Assembly: GCA_030765325.1 (NCBI GenBank)
Contig: JAVCCT010000227.1
Coordinates: forward strand, 1 to 19,261
DNA from: Candidatus Stygibacter frigidus
GTDB taxonomy: Bacteria > Cloacimonadota > Cloacimonadia > Cloacimonadales > TCS61
Reading direction: 5' to 3'
Length of the DNA stretch: 19,261 bases
Shown one piece after another: positions 7,281 through 14,632 of the stretch. Each line of letters begins with the position of its first letter. Positions within the stretch are counted from its first letter, which is position 1. The position numbers and the translations under genes are program-made. The notes beneath the pieces are model-generated. The model made no database searches. It saw nothing but the letters and a program-made list of their open reading frames with translations, and was not told where the DNA came from.

Positions 7281-7436
7281 TGTGTGGTGCGAAAGTTAAA
7301 AGGGAATCACGTGAGATACGTGAGCGGTCTCAGCCACTGTAAGCAGCAAATAAGGACGGAATTCTATTAGTCACTGCGGAAGCGGGAAGGCTTTTATAGA
7401 AAACGGAGTTGCGAGCCAGGAAACCTGCCATACAGA
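7281..7436 (+). promoter_or_regulatory. Cobalamin riboswitch aptamer
   Basis: The conserved blocks appear in order: GGTGC, AAAAGGGAA, a small TCACGT/ACGTGA stem, GCCACTGTAAGC, CACTG, GCGGGAAGGC, and the B12 box AGCCAGGAAACCTGCC (7414-7429). Such aptamers bind adenosylcobalamin or related corrinoids and lower expression of uptake genes when the cofactor is plentiful. The next gene is btuF, which fits. Confidence 0.93.
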
Positions 7437-7441
7437 CTATG

Positions 7442-7515
7442 AATATCTCCTGCTGAGAACTGGAGAGATGTTCAAAGCCTGTGCTTTCTGCTGCATGACG
7501 GTGGGAGGTATATTG
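7442..7515 (+). promoter_or_regulatory. btuF: Expression platform sequestering the btuF ribosome binding site
   Basis: AATATCTCC (7442-7450) can pair with GGAG...ATATT (7504-7514) with a 2-nt bulge, covering the Shine-Dalgarno sequence and the TTG start. The same TCTCC can instead pair locally with GGAGA (7462-7466). These exclusive pairings suggest translational control. I see no strong intrinsic terminator between aptamer and gene. The folding is hand-derived. Confidence 0.45.
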
Positions 7516-8355
7516 GACCGGAAGATTTTGGTTTTGTTGCTGGCAGCTACTATAATATTAAGCTGCGGGAAAACAGTTCATAAGGATAACTCTGATCAAA
7601 AAATCGTAGTTACCTCACCTGAAGTAGCTGAAATCATATATAATTTACAGGGAAGTGAAAATATTGCCGGCGTGACAGTGGAATGCAATTATCCTGCGGC
7701 AATGCAGTCCATTCCACGGGTGGGTACTTTTGGCAGGATCGATATTGAGAAAGTGGTTGCGATGCAGCCGGACATTGTGTTTGTATCTGGTCTGGAACAA
7801 AATTTTATGGCAGCAGAACTGCAAAAACTATCTATAAGAGTAGAGAAAATATATCCAGCCAGTTTAGATGAAATGGTGCTCACAGTTAGGCATATTGCCG
7901 GAATAATCAATGAAGAGCAGGCAGGAAAAGAGCTGGCAGATAGCTTGAATGCCCAAATAGCAGAATATCGCAATTCCATACCTGAAGTGCGACCTCGATT
8001 ATATGTGGAAATTTATGGCGATCCCATTATGAGCGTGGCAGATTCATCGTTTGTGGGAGAACTGGTGGCGCTGGCAGGATTTGATAATATCTTTGCAGAA
8101 TTACCGCGTGATTACAGTAGAGTGCCGGCGGAAGATGTGCTGGCGAAAGACCCTGAATATATATTACTGCTATATCCGGGAATAACTATTGATCAGGTGC
8201 AGGCTCGCAAGGGCTGGGGAAATATTAGTGCAATACAAAGAAATCAGATTATAACTGCTGAAGATATAAATCCTGATCTGTTATTACGAGCTTCTCCGCG
8301 GTGTCTGGAAGGCGTGAAGCTATTGCGAAACTGGCTTGAAGGACATGATGATTAA
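7513..8355 (+). CDS. btuF: Cobalamin ABC transporter, substrate-binding lipoprotein BtuF
   Basis: This protein binds corrinoid in the periplasm and delivers it to the BtuC-BtuD transporter. I choose the TTG at 7513 (280 residues) because GGAGG lies 4 nt upstream and the product then starts with a compact lipoprotein signal (MDRKILVLLLAATIILSC, acylated Cys18). The upstream ATG at 7468 would add an odd cysteine-rich leader overlapping the expression platform. The mature part is a type III periplasmic binding fold (PF01497, Peripla_BP_2) with VVTSPEVAEIIYNL at the start, PDIVFVSG mid-lobe and a long linking helix. It sits directly behind a cobalamin riboswitch and overlaps btuC. Iron-siderophore binding proteins share the fold, but the riboswitch makes B12 the likely ligand. 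Confidence 0.88.
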   Translation: MDRKILVLLLAATIILSCGKTVHKDNSDQKIVVTSPEVAEIIYNLQGSENIAGVTVECNYPAAMQSIPRVGTFGRIDIEKVVAMQPDIVFVSGLEQNFMAAELQKLSIRVEKIYPASLDEMVLTVRHIAGIINEEQAGKELADSLNAQIAEYRNSIPEVRPRLYVEIYGDPIMSVADSSFVGELVALAGFDNIFAELPRDYSRVPAEDVLAKDPEYILLLYPGITIDQVQARKGWGNISAIQRNQIITAEDINPDLLLRASPRCLEGVKLLRNWLEGHDD

Positions 8356-9268
8356 ACACTGGCGAATAATTCTTCTGATAATCTTACTAATTGCTGCCAT
8401 TTATATTTATTTGGTGTATGGAGCAGCATCGGGATATATAATTCAACAATTAAGATTACCAAGGCTGATCTTGACATTACTGGTGGGAATGACGCTGGGC
8501 AGCGTGGGTTTTGCCTTTCAATTGCTGCTTAATAATCCACTGGCAGAACCTTATATACTGGGAGTGAGCTCAGGGGCAGCGCTGGCAAGCATCTTAGCTG
8601 GAGCTGCGGGACTGTTTATCCTCATGCCGTTATTTGGATTTCTGGGAGCTGCCGGGGCAATGTTGACCGTTTACTGGCTGGCTCAAAGCAGAGGGATGTT
8701 CAATACCACTCGCCTGCTGCTGGCAGGTATCATTGTGGGAATGTTTTTATCCTCGATAATATCATTGGTGATGTATCTTAATCAGAATGATATTGGTAAT
8801 ATTATCAATATCCTGATGGGTAATCTGGGGCATATTTTCAGCAATACGGGGTGGCGTATATTCTCAGGAATAGCTATTATCTGTCTGATATTGCTGAGCT
8901 GGCTTTTTTTGCAGGGACGCAAGTTACTGGTGCTATCCACTGGTGATCTGGTGGCTGGCAGCCTGGGATTGAACGTGCAAAAATTGAGGATGCAGGTGTT
9001 TATAGTGAGCTCTTTGCTTACTGGTCTAACGGTAGCATTTTCAGGAATAATAGGATTTGTGGGGTTGATAGTACCACATCTGGTGCGCATGATCTGGAAG
9101 GGAAATAAGCCGGCAAGTATATTTTATTCCGGGTTGTTTGGGGCAATGTTTCTGCTGATCTGTGATTTTATTGCCATGCATATTGTGATGATAGAATTAC
9201 CAGTGGGGATAATTACTGCCTTTATTGGCTGTCCATTATTTATATATCTGCTTTGGCGGAAACAATAA
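8348..9268 (+). CDS. btuC: Cobalamin ABC transporter permease BtuC
   Basis: This inner-membrane permease (FecCD/BtuC family, PF01032) has about 306 residues, close to the family norm, and many hydrophobic segments consistent with about ten membrane helices. Family landmarks are LRLPRLILTLLVGMTLG near the N-terminus, NNPLAEPYILGVSSGA, and GIIGFVGLIVPHLVRMIW near the C-terminus, the last containing the loop that contacts the ATPase. The start is ambiguous: ATG 8348 best fits the AAGGA at 8339-8343, with ATG 8345 or TTG 8336 as alternatives. It overlaps the end of btuF by 8 nt, so the two are probably translationally coupled and under the same riboswitch. Its partner ATPase gene is about 2.4 kb downstream, beyond an oppositely oriented operon. 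Confidence 0.9.
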   Translation: MIKHWRIILLIILLIAAIYIYLVYGAASGYIIQQLRLPRLILTLLVGMTLGSVGFAFQLLLNNPLAEPYILGVSSGAALASILAGAAGLFILMPLFGFLGAAGAMLTVYWLAQSRGMFNTTRLLLAGIIVGMFLSSIISLVMYLNQNDIGNIINILMGNLGHIFSNTGWRIFSGIAIICLILLSWLFLQGRKLLVLSTGDLVAGSLGLNVQKLRMQVFIVSSLLTGLTVAFSGIIGFVGLIVPHLVRMIWKGNKPASIFYSGLFGAMFLLICDFIAMHIVMIELPVGIITAFIGCPLFIYLLWRKQ

Positions 9269-9271
9269 AAA

Positions 9272-9291
9272 ATGCCTCCCGCAGGAGGCAT
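9272..9291. terminator. Bidirectional terminator between btuC and nifU
   Basis: ATGCCTCC and GGAGGCAT form a perfect 8-bp stem with a CGCA tetraloop between two convergent genes. On the minus strand it is followed by TTTTTATTG, a good U tract for the Fe-S operon. On the plus strand the tail AAGTTCTTT is weaker. Confidence 0.85.
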
Positions 9292-9339
9292 AAGTTCTTT
9301 ACAAATACATAAGTGCGACCGGATCAGATGATACTGATC

Positions 9340-9969
9340 CTAAATATTTATAGTGATATCCTTAACTCCGGGGAGCTTTTCGAGGTGTTCTCTGATCTCT
9401 TCAGCAACATTTTCTCTGAACTTGTCAAATTTGGGGATTTCCACATCAACCGTAACATTGCCATCTTCTGAGACGCCAGCATATTTGACCATTTTGAGCG
9501 AGATGAGGTCTTCTCCCACTTTGGGATAGAGTATTTTGGCAAGTTCTGCCAGTACCATTTCCTTATTGAGGGCACCTTTATCCGCCTTGATCAGATGATG
9601 AGCGAGTTCATAATTCTTGATAGCCTTGCGCAGAGTGTCTACTGCCAATACGGAGCAGTGCATTTTTACGGGTGGCAAGCCATCTAGTTCAGCAGCGGCT
9701 TCTTTCCAGGAAATAGCTTTTGCTTCTTCAATAGTTTTACCCTTTGCCATATCAGTAATAATGGAAGCAGTTGCTATATTGGAAGCGCAACCGTAAGAAA
9801 GGAAACCGATGTCCTCTATAATTTTGGTTTTTTCATTGACATTAAGCCAGATGGAGACCTGATCACCGCAGGCTGGGCTGCCTTCAGTGGCTTCCGCATT
9901 TGCTTTTTCAAGCTTACCCAGATTGTGGGGTTTCATAAAGTGATCCAGAACTTTTTGTGAATACTGCAT
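9340..9969 (-). CDS. nifU: IscU/NifU-type Fe-S scaffold fused to a MIP18-like domain
   Basis: Residues 1-125 are an IscU/NifU N-terminal scaffold, on which Fe-S clusters are assembled from sulfide supplied by the cysteine desulfurase. The ligand set is complete: C34 and D36 (SPACGD), C61 (YGCAS), H104-C105 (MHCSVLA). Residues about 135-209 lack cysteines and so are not the CxxC-bearing NifU C-terminal domain. Their pattern (LAKILYPKVGEDLISLKMV, GNVTVDVEIP, EHLEKLPGVKDITI) instead resembles the MIP18/DUF59 family that aids Fe-S maturation. The protein thus appears to fuse scaffold and maturation factor in 209 residues. AGGAGA precedes the start. It lies 8 nt downstream of nifS, in one operon with the Rrf2 regulator. 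Confidence 0.88.
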   Translation of the reverse strand: MQYSQKVLDHFMKPHNLGKLEKANAEATEGSPACGDQVSIWLNVNEKTKIIEDIGFLSYGCASNIATASIITDMAKGKTIEEAKAISWKEAAAELDGLPPVKMHCSVLAVDTLRKAIKNYELAHHLIKADKGALNKEMVLAELAKILYPKVGEDLISLKMVKYAGVSEDGNVTVDVEIPKFDKFRENVAEEIREHLEKLPGVKDITINI

Positions 9970-9977
9970 GATTTCTC

Positions 9978-11168
9978 CTATATATTATTATTGCTTATAA
10001 AATCTGCATAAAGAGGACTGCGGCGGCGTAATTCCTTCACTACTTCCTCCAGTTTATCTACCACATAATCAATTTCTTCTCTGGTATTATATCTGCTTAG
10101 AGTAAATTTCATTGAGCTGTGACTTTGCTCATGATTGCGCCCCATAGCCATCATAACATAATTTGCCTGAAGTCCTTCAGAGAAACAGGCACTGCCAGTA
10201 GCCACGCTGATGCCATATTGATCAAGCATCATCATAATCGCTTCACCCTCTATGAAATCAAAGGATACATTCAAGTTATGCGGAGCGCGGAACTCGCAAA
10301 TTGCGCCATTAAGCATCGTATACTGGATACGGCGTTCAATGCTTTCAAAGAGGTAACGTGTGAGACTGCGAATATAATCCACATTTTCCTTAAAATTGGT
10401 AAATGCCAGTTCCACTGCTTTGGCAAAGCCAGCAATATTGGCAATTGAGATGGCACCAGTAGCCAATGGATCAATGCGATTGACCCCATGACGAGTGGGA
10501 GCAACAGAGATGCCGGGCTTGATGTATAAAGCGCCAACGCCTTGAGGTCCATGTATTTTGTGAGCACTGATAGTGAGAAGATCTACATTCATATCAACTA
10601 CATCGATAGGTACTTTGCCATATCCCTGGCAGGCATCAACAAAGAGGGCAGCATCTGAGGTAGATTCATCAATGATCTTTTTGATCTCCGTAATATCCTG
10701 CAAAGTTCCTACGGTGTGATTTGCCAGAGTGGTCATCACCAATATAGTATCAGATCTTAACTCCTGCTTAAGTTCCTCCAGATCAATGAAGCCATCTGCA
10801 TCACTACTCAAATAACTAACCTCAAACCCGCTTTCTTCAAAATAAGCAGCATTGGTGAGGATATCAGGATAATCTACAACTGAACAGATAATGTGCAATC
10901 CCTTATCCGCATTGGCAGATAGGTAGCCCTTGATAGCCAGATTATTGGCATCCGTGCCACTATTTGTGAAATGAACCGTTTCTGGAGCGGCATTTATGGA
11001 ATCAGCTACTATTTTTTTATATTCATCAATTTCCCTTCTGCTCTGGGTACCAGGCTGAACAAAGTTCTCGGGAAAATAGAATTTTTCTTTAAAATAGGGC
11101 AGCATAGCTTCCACTACTTCAGGTGCTGGTTGACTGGTAATGCAATTATTCAAATAAATGCGTTTCAT
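9978..11168 (-). CDS. nifS: Cysteine desulfurase (NifS/IscS-like)
   Basis: This 396-residue PLP enzyme of aminotransferase class V would convert cysteine to alanine and pass sulfur to the adjacent IscU-like scaffold. PLP Lys204 lies in SAHKIHGPQGVGALY. D178 lies in VDACQG. The persulfide-forming Cys328 lies in ATGSACFSEGL, and AHSS-type HSSMKFTLSRYNT follows. Deviations from E. coli IscS: the PLP-stacking His of the TEHKAVL segment aligns by eye with Tyr100 (VVDYPDIL), and the GGGQERG...GTENV loop is replaced by TRHGVNRIDPLATGAIS. This could mean a divergent NifS subfamily rather than an inactive enzyme. GAGGAG precedes the ATG, which overlaps the end of the upstream Rrf2 gene by 23 nt. Confidence 0.88.
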   Translation of the reverse strand: MKRIYLNNCITSQPAPEVVEAMLPYFKEKFYFPENFVQPGTQSRREIDEYKKIVADSINAAPETVHFTNSGTDANNLAIKGYLSANADKGLHIICSVVDYPDILTNAAYFEESGFEVSYLSSDADGFIDLEELKQELRSDTILVMTTLANHTVGTLQDITEIKKIIDESTSDAALFVDACQGYGKVPIDVVDMNVDLLTISAHKIHGPQGVGALYIKPGISVAPTRHGVNRIDPLATGAISIANIAGFAKAVELAFTNFKENVDYIRSLTRYLFESIERRIQYTMLNGAICEFRAPHNLNVSFDFIEGEAIMMMLDQYGISVATGSACFSEGLQANYVMMAMGRNHEQSHSSMKFTLSRYNTREEIDYVVDKLEEVVKELRRRSPLYADFISNNNI

Positions 11169-11589
11169 GTTCTCCTCTTATATAATTATTTATAATTTTT
11201 TGTAAATTAATACTGGAAAAATATGATTCCAGATCAGTACCGATCCGGTCCCAAAATCCACGAAGCTGGCAACTGATGCCCTGACAATATTCTGCATCAT
11301 CCTTCTGGTGACGGCAATAACTATGATAATGTGATTCCTCCACAGCCTGCATCACATCTTGCAGAGTGATATCTTCAGCTTTACGTGCCAGCAGATATCC
11401 TCCATTCATGCCCTTTTTGCTGGTCACCAGCTCAGATTTCCTGAGCAGAGCAAAAAGTCGTTCCAGATATTTGGAGGGCAATTGCTGCCTGCTGGAGAGC
11501 TCAGTGATGGAAATTGGCTGCTCATCTGTTGTGAGAGCCAGCTCTATCATCGCTCGCAAGGCATATCCAGTCTTCGTTGATATATACAT
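11146..11589 (-). CDS. Rrf2-family regulator (IscR-like)
   Basis: This is a 147-residue winged-helix transcription factor of the Rrf2 family. The N-terminal MYISTKTGYALRAMIELA and the QLPSKYLERLFALLRKSELV recognition region are typical, as is GGYLLARK for the wing. Three cysteines, C92, C102 and C107, match the Fe-S ligand number of IscR, though their spacing (9 and 4 residues between) differs from E. coli IscR. It heads the nifS-nifU operon, so feedback control of Fe-S assembly by cluster occupancy is the natural model. AAGGAGATG precedes the start. It also shares a 93-bp divergent intergenic region with btuD. Confidence 0.87.
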   Translation of the reverse strand: MYISTKTGYALRAMIELALTTDEQPISITELSSRQQLPSKYLERLFALLRKSELVTSKKGMNGGYLLARKAEDITLQDVMQAVEESHYHSYCRHQKDDAEYCQGISCQLRGFWDRIGTDLESYFSSINLQKIINNYIRGEHETHLFE

Positions 11590-11607
11590 TTTTCATCTCC
11601 TTACAAT

Positions 11608-11635
11608 AACATACTTAATTAGTAGGAGTTCGCAA
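11608..11635 (-). promoter_or_regulatory. Candidate promoter and operator of the rrf2-nifS-nifU operon
   Basis: Read on the minus strand, TTGCGA (11630-11635) and TATGTT (11608-11613) form -35 and -10 elements with a 16-nt spacer. The inverted repeat TACTTAATTAGTA (plus strand, 11612-11624) lies in the spacer, where a bound Rrf2 dimer could repress. It is inferred by eye and matches no defined consensus. Confidence 0.4.
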
Positions 11636-11682
11636 ACTTTTTTAATTTCTATGGTTTTGCGGTCAAGCAGAATGAGGTAAAT

Positions 11683-12459
11683 ATGATAAAAATCGATAAA
11701 CTTTCTGCCGGTTATCACCAGCGGAAGGTATTACATGAAGTGAATCTGACCTTTGAGTCAGGCAGTTTTACTGCTCTATTGGGACCAAATGGAGCAGGCA
11801 AAACCACTTTGCTCAAATGTCTGAGTGGTTTTCTTAAACCAGTTAAAGGGAGTATTCAGGTAAAAGGCAAAAATCTAAATGAATATTCGAGTCGGGAGCT
11901 TGCTCATCAGATTGCCTTAATTCCTCAGAATTTTCAGCTACAGTTTGAATATCAGGTGCGAGAACTGGTTTTGATGGGCAGATTCCCCTATCTGGGTTAT
12001 CTGGGTAGTTACACCAAAGAGGATCAGGAGATAGTTACCGGAATACTGGAAGATCTTGACCTTTTGGAGTTTGCTGATAAAAATTTTAGTGAGCTTAGTG
12101 GAGGAGAGCAGCAGCGGGTGGCAATTGCCCGTGCTCTGGTGCAAAAAACTCCGATCCTGCTGCTTGATGAAGCATTTGCCAGTCTGGACGTAAATCATGC
12201 CATAGGCATCATGCAGTTGCTGGCAGAGATCAATCAGAAGCATGATAAAACAATTATCCTGGTATCGCACAATATCAATCTGGCTGTGGAATATTGCTCC
12301 AAGGTGATATTGATGAAGCAGGGAAAGATCATTGGACAAGGTAAACCCGCAGAGGTAATAACTGAAGAAGTGCTGGCAGAAGTATATGAACACAATATCC
12401 ACGTGATCACTAATCCGGTAAGTGGACAGCCAAATCTGGTTTATACCGGGAAACAATAA
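11683..12459 (+). CDS. btuD: Cobalamin ABC transporter ATPase BtuD
   Basis: This 258-residue ATP-binding subunit would energise the BtuC permease. Walker A is GPNGAGKTT (34-42), the Q-loop is at Q82 (ALIPQNF), the signature is LSGGEQQRVAIARAL (138-152), Walker B is LLLDEA with D162-E163, and the H-loop is H196 (LVSHN). The sequence fits the FepC/BtuD/FhuC group. Assignment to B12 rests on its neighbours btuB and the propeller gene downstream and btuFC upstream. GAGG lies upstream of the ATG. It begins a block of three plus-strand genes and is separated from btuFC by the divergent Fe-S operon. I see no riboswitch in the 93 bp before it. Confidence 0.88.
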   Translation: MIKIDKLSAGYHQRKVLHEVNLTFESGSFTALLGPNGAGKTTLLKCLSGFLKPVKGSIQVKGKNLNEYSSRELAHQIALIPQNFQLQFEYQVRELVLMGRFPYLGYLGSYTKEDQEIVTGILEDLDLLEFADKNFSELSGGEQQRVAIARALVQKTPILLLDEAFASLDVNHAIGIMQLLAEINQKHDKTIILVSHNINLAVEYCSKVILMKQGKIIGQGKPAEVITEEVLAEVYEHNIHVITNPVSGQPNLVYTGKQ

Positions 12460-12471
12460 ATAATAATCGTC

Positions 12472-14628
12472 ATGAAAACTAAATTACTACTGCTGATTTT
12501 CTGCTTATTAACAGCAATTACTCTAAATGCTATGCTGGTATCAGGATATGTGATAGATGCGGAAAAGAAATATCTGGATCAGGTGTTGGTGAAAAGCTCA
12601 GCAGACTTTGATATCACAGGAGAAGATGGGATTTATCAGCTTGAAGTAAATGAGCAGGATACCTTGATCTTTCATAAACTGGGATATCAGGATATCACTC
12701 TTTCTATGGCATCAATTCCTGCTAAACTGCGAATGGATCGGCTTCCAATTACGATTTCCGGCATAGCAGTATCCGAAAGAAAATATCTGGATCAGCAAAC
12801 TGTTCAGCATCTGAAACCCAGTGAGAAAAGCAGCTCAGAAAATGAGACTCTGGCTGGTTATCTTGCCGCAGAAACCGGATTACAGCTGTCGGGAACCCGC
12901 ACAGCAGGCACACGGCAGGCTCTTAAAATCCCTGGATATGACAGTCGGCACACCCTGGTAATGCTGGATGGGATTCCGCTCAACAGTGCCGGGGAAGAAT
13001 TTGATTTTTCACGCATACCACTTAATCTTATCTCAGAAATAGAGATCATGCCAGCTTCCGGGATTGCCGGTTCAGGAGCAATGGGAACTGTGATCAATCT
13101 GATAACGCAGACCCCAGACAAACCGAGCGAACTGGAAACCAGTTTCGGGTATGGTTCATTTGATCATTATACTGCCAGTTTTAAGTATAGCCGCCTTTTA
13201 AAAAGATTAAGTCTGCAAACTGATCTCAGTTACCAGCAGGCGGAAAACGATTTTCCTTATCCAGCCCCCAGAAACTGGCAGCTTGAGGATAATGATCTAA
13301 TGCGAGAAAATAACTCCTTTTGGCAGGCTGATATATCTTGCTTTTTTACTTATCGCTCCGTCTGGGGTGACTGGGGTTTCAAGGGTTATTATACAGATTT
13401 CTTTCGCATGTTGCCAGGTGCTGTAAATAATCCAGACCTGTTTTACAAAGCCCGAATCTCAGGAGATATACTTAAATTGCAAGCTAACTGGAAATACAAC
13501 TGGCAGAATTTTCTATTTATTACCCGTTTTTGGAATAATAGCGAAAAAACAATTTATGACAACACCAGGCTTAAGGAGCCTTATAATCAATATCTATATT
13601 ATTATATTTATGGGAAAAACTATAAGCAGAGCAGAGGAATAAAACCTGCAATCGAATGGGAACCAAATCAGAATATCAAGTTGAAAATTGGTGGGGAAGA
13701 GCTGAGTGAAAGCTATCAATACACAGAAACTACCTATGAAGTGAATTCCATACCGAAAATTGCGAGAAGTTCCTGTGCCATATTTTCTGAAGCTGCGCTC
13801 AATCGGGAATGGGGTGATTTTACTCCCTGGTTGAAACTTGCTGGACGTTATGATAATGCTCAGTATTTTTCACCGGAACAAAGCGGGAGCGTCAGCAGCG
13901 GAATTAATTATGAAAATGAGTTTTTAATATCTGCGTCAATCGACAGGCTCTGGGGATATACTCTTCCTTCCTTTTACAGTTTATACTGGAAGGGAGATGC
14001 CGAAGCGACAGGAAATCCTGATCTTGTACCTGAAACCAGCTCAGGCAGAAAACTCGAGGGCAACTTGCAGTATTTAGATAATTCTTTTAGTGTATCCTGG
14101 CGGGAGGATGAACTGCAAAATATGATCCTGTGGATCCAGGATTTCAATTATGCCTGGAAACCTATAAATCTGGGTGCAGCAAACCTGAGAAATCTGGAAT
14201 ATCGATGCAACTTGAAACCAATAAAAAATATCAAACTGAGCGGAATTTATACTCGAACCATTACGGCTGATAAAACCAGATTGGCTGATGGAGAACCTTC
14301 CGCTTTTTATAATAAAGAACTTATCTATACACCAGATTATCAAGGAAATATTGCTATGAATTGGTCTCCAGGAGATTTTATATTAAATCTGAATATTGAA
14401 TTCACTGGAAATCAATGGACTACGAGAGATCAGCTTTCTGATGAGAAGCTGCTGGCAGAATATGAACTGTATAACTGCTCGCTGGGCTGGAAGATGCAAT
14501 ATGAAACCCTGGAATTCACTTGGCTGCTGCAAGTAAATAATCTATTAGATAAACACTATTATATCTATGAATATATGCCGCAACCCGGAAGAAATCTTAA
14601 TTTATCAATAAAAATAAAATATAGGTGA
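12472..14628 (+). CDS. btuB: TonB-dependent outer-membrane receptor, BtuB-like
   Basis: This 718-residue outer-membrane protein would import corrinoid using TonB energy. A signal peptide (about 1-20) is followed by a carboxypeptidase-regulatory-like beta domain (about 24-90; VSGYVIDAEKKYLD, GEDGIYQLEV), common in Bacteroidota-type receptors and absent from E. coli BtuB. Then come a plug domain (about 118-215; VMLDGIPLN, EIEIMPASGIAGSGAMGTV) and a 22-strand-type barrel to the C-terminus. It ends KIKYR rather than in a terminal aromatic residue. It starts 12 nt after btuD with no clear Shine-Dalgarno sequence and is followed after 4 nt by the propeller gene. Substrate is inferred from context; siderophore receptors share the architecture. 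Confidence 0.85.
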   Translation: MKTKLLLLIFCLLTAITLNAMLVSGYVIDAEKKYLDQVLVKSSADFDITGEDGIYQLEVNEQDTLIFHKLGYQDITLSMASIPAKLRMDRLPITISGIAVSERKYLDQQTVQHLKPSEKSSSENETLAGYLAAETGLQLSGTRTAGTRQALKIPGYDSRHTLVMLDGIPLNSAGEEFDFSRIPLNLISEIEIMPASGIAGSGAMGTVINLITQTPDKPSELETSFGYGSFDHYTASFKYSRLLKRLSLQTDLSYQQAENDFPYPAPRNWQLEDNDLMRENNSFWQADISCFFTYRSVWGDWGFKGYYTDFFRMLPGAVNNPDLFYKARISGDILKLQANWKYNWQNFLFITRFWNNSEKTIYDNTRLKEPYNQYLYYYIYGKNYKQSRGIKPAIEWEPNQNIKLKIGGEELSESYQYTETTYEVNSIPKIARSSCAIFSEAALNREWGDFTPWLKLAGRYDNAQYFSPEQSGSVSSGINYENEFLISASIDRLWGYTLPSFYSLYWKGDAEATGNPDLVPETSSGRKLEGNLQYLDNSFSVSWREDELQNMILWIQDFNYAWKPINLGAANLRNLEYRCNLKPIKNIKLSGIYTRTITADKTRLADGEPSAFYNKELIYTPDYQGNIAMNWSPGDFILNLNIEFTGNQWTTRDQLSDEKLLAEYELYNCSLGWKMQYETLEFTWLLQVNNLLDKHYYIYEYMPQPGRNLNLSIKIKYR

Positions 14629-14632
14629 AATT

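Noticed and set aside
10119..10448. Plus-strand open frames inside nifS and similar antisense frames elsewhere
   Set aside because: They are shadows of well-supported genes on the other strand and have no recognisable product.
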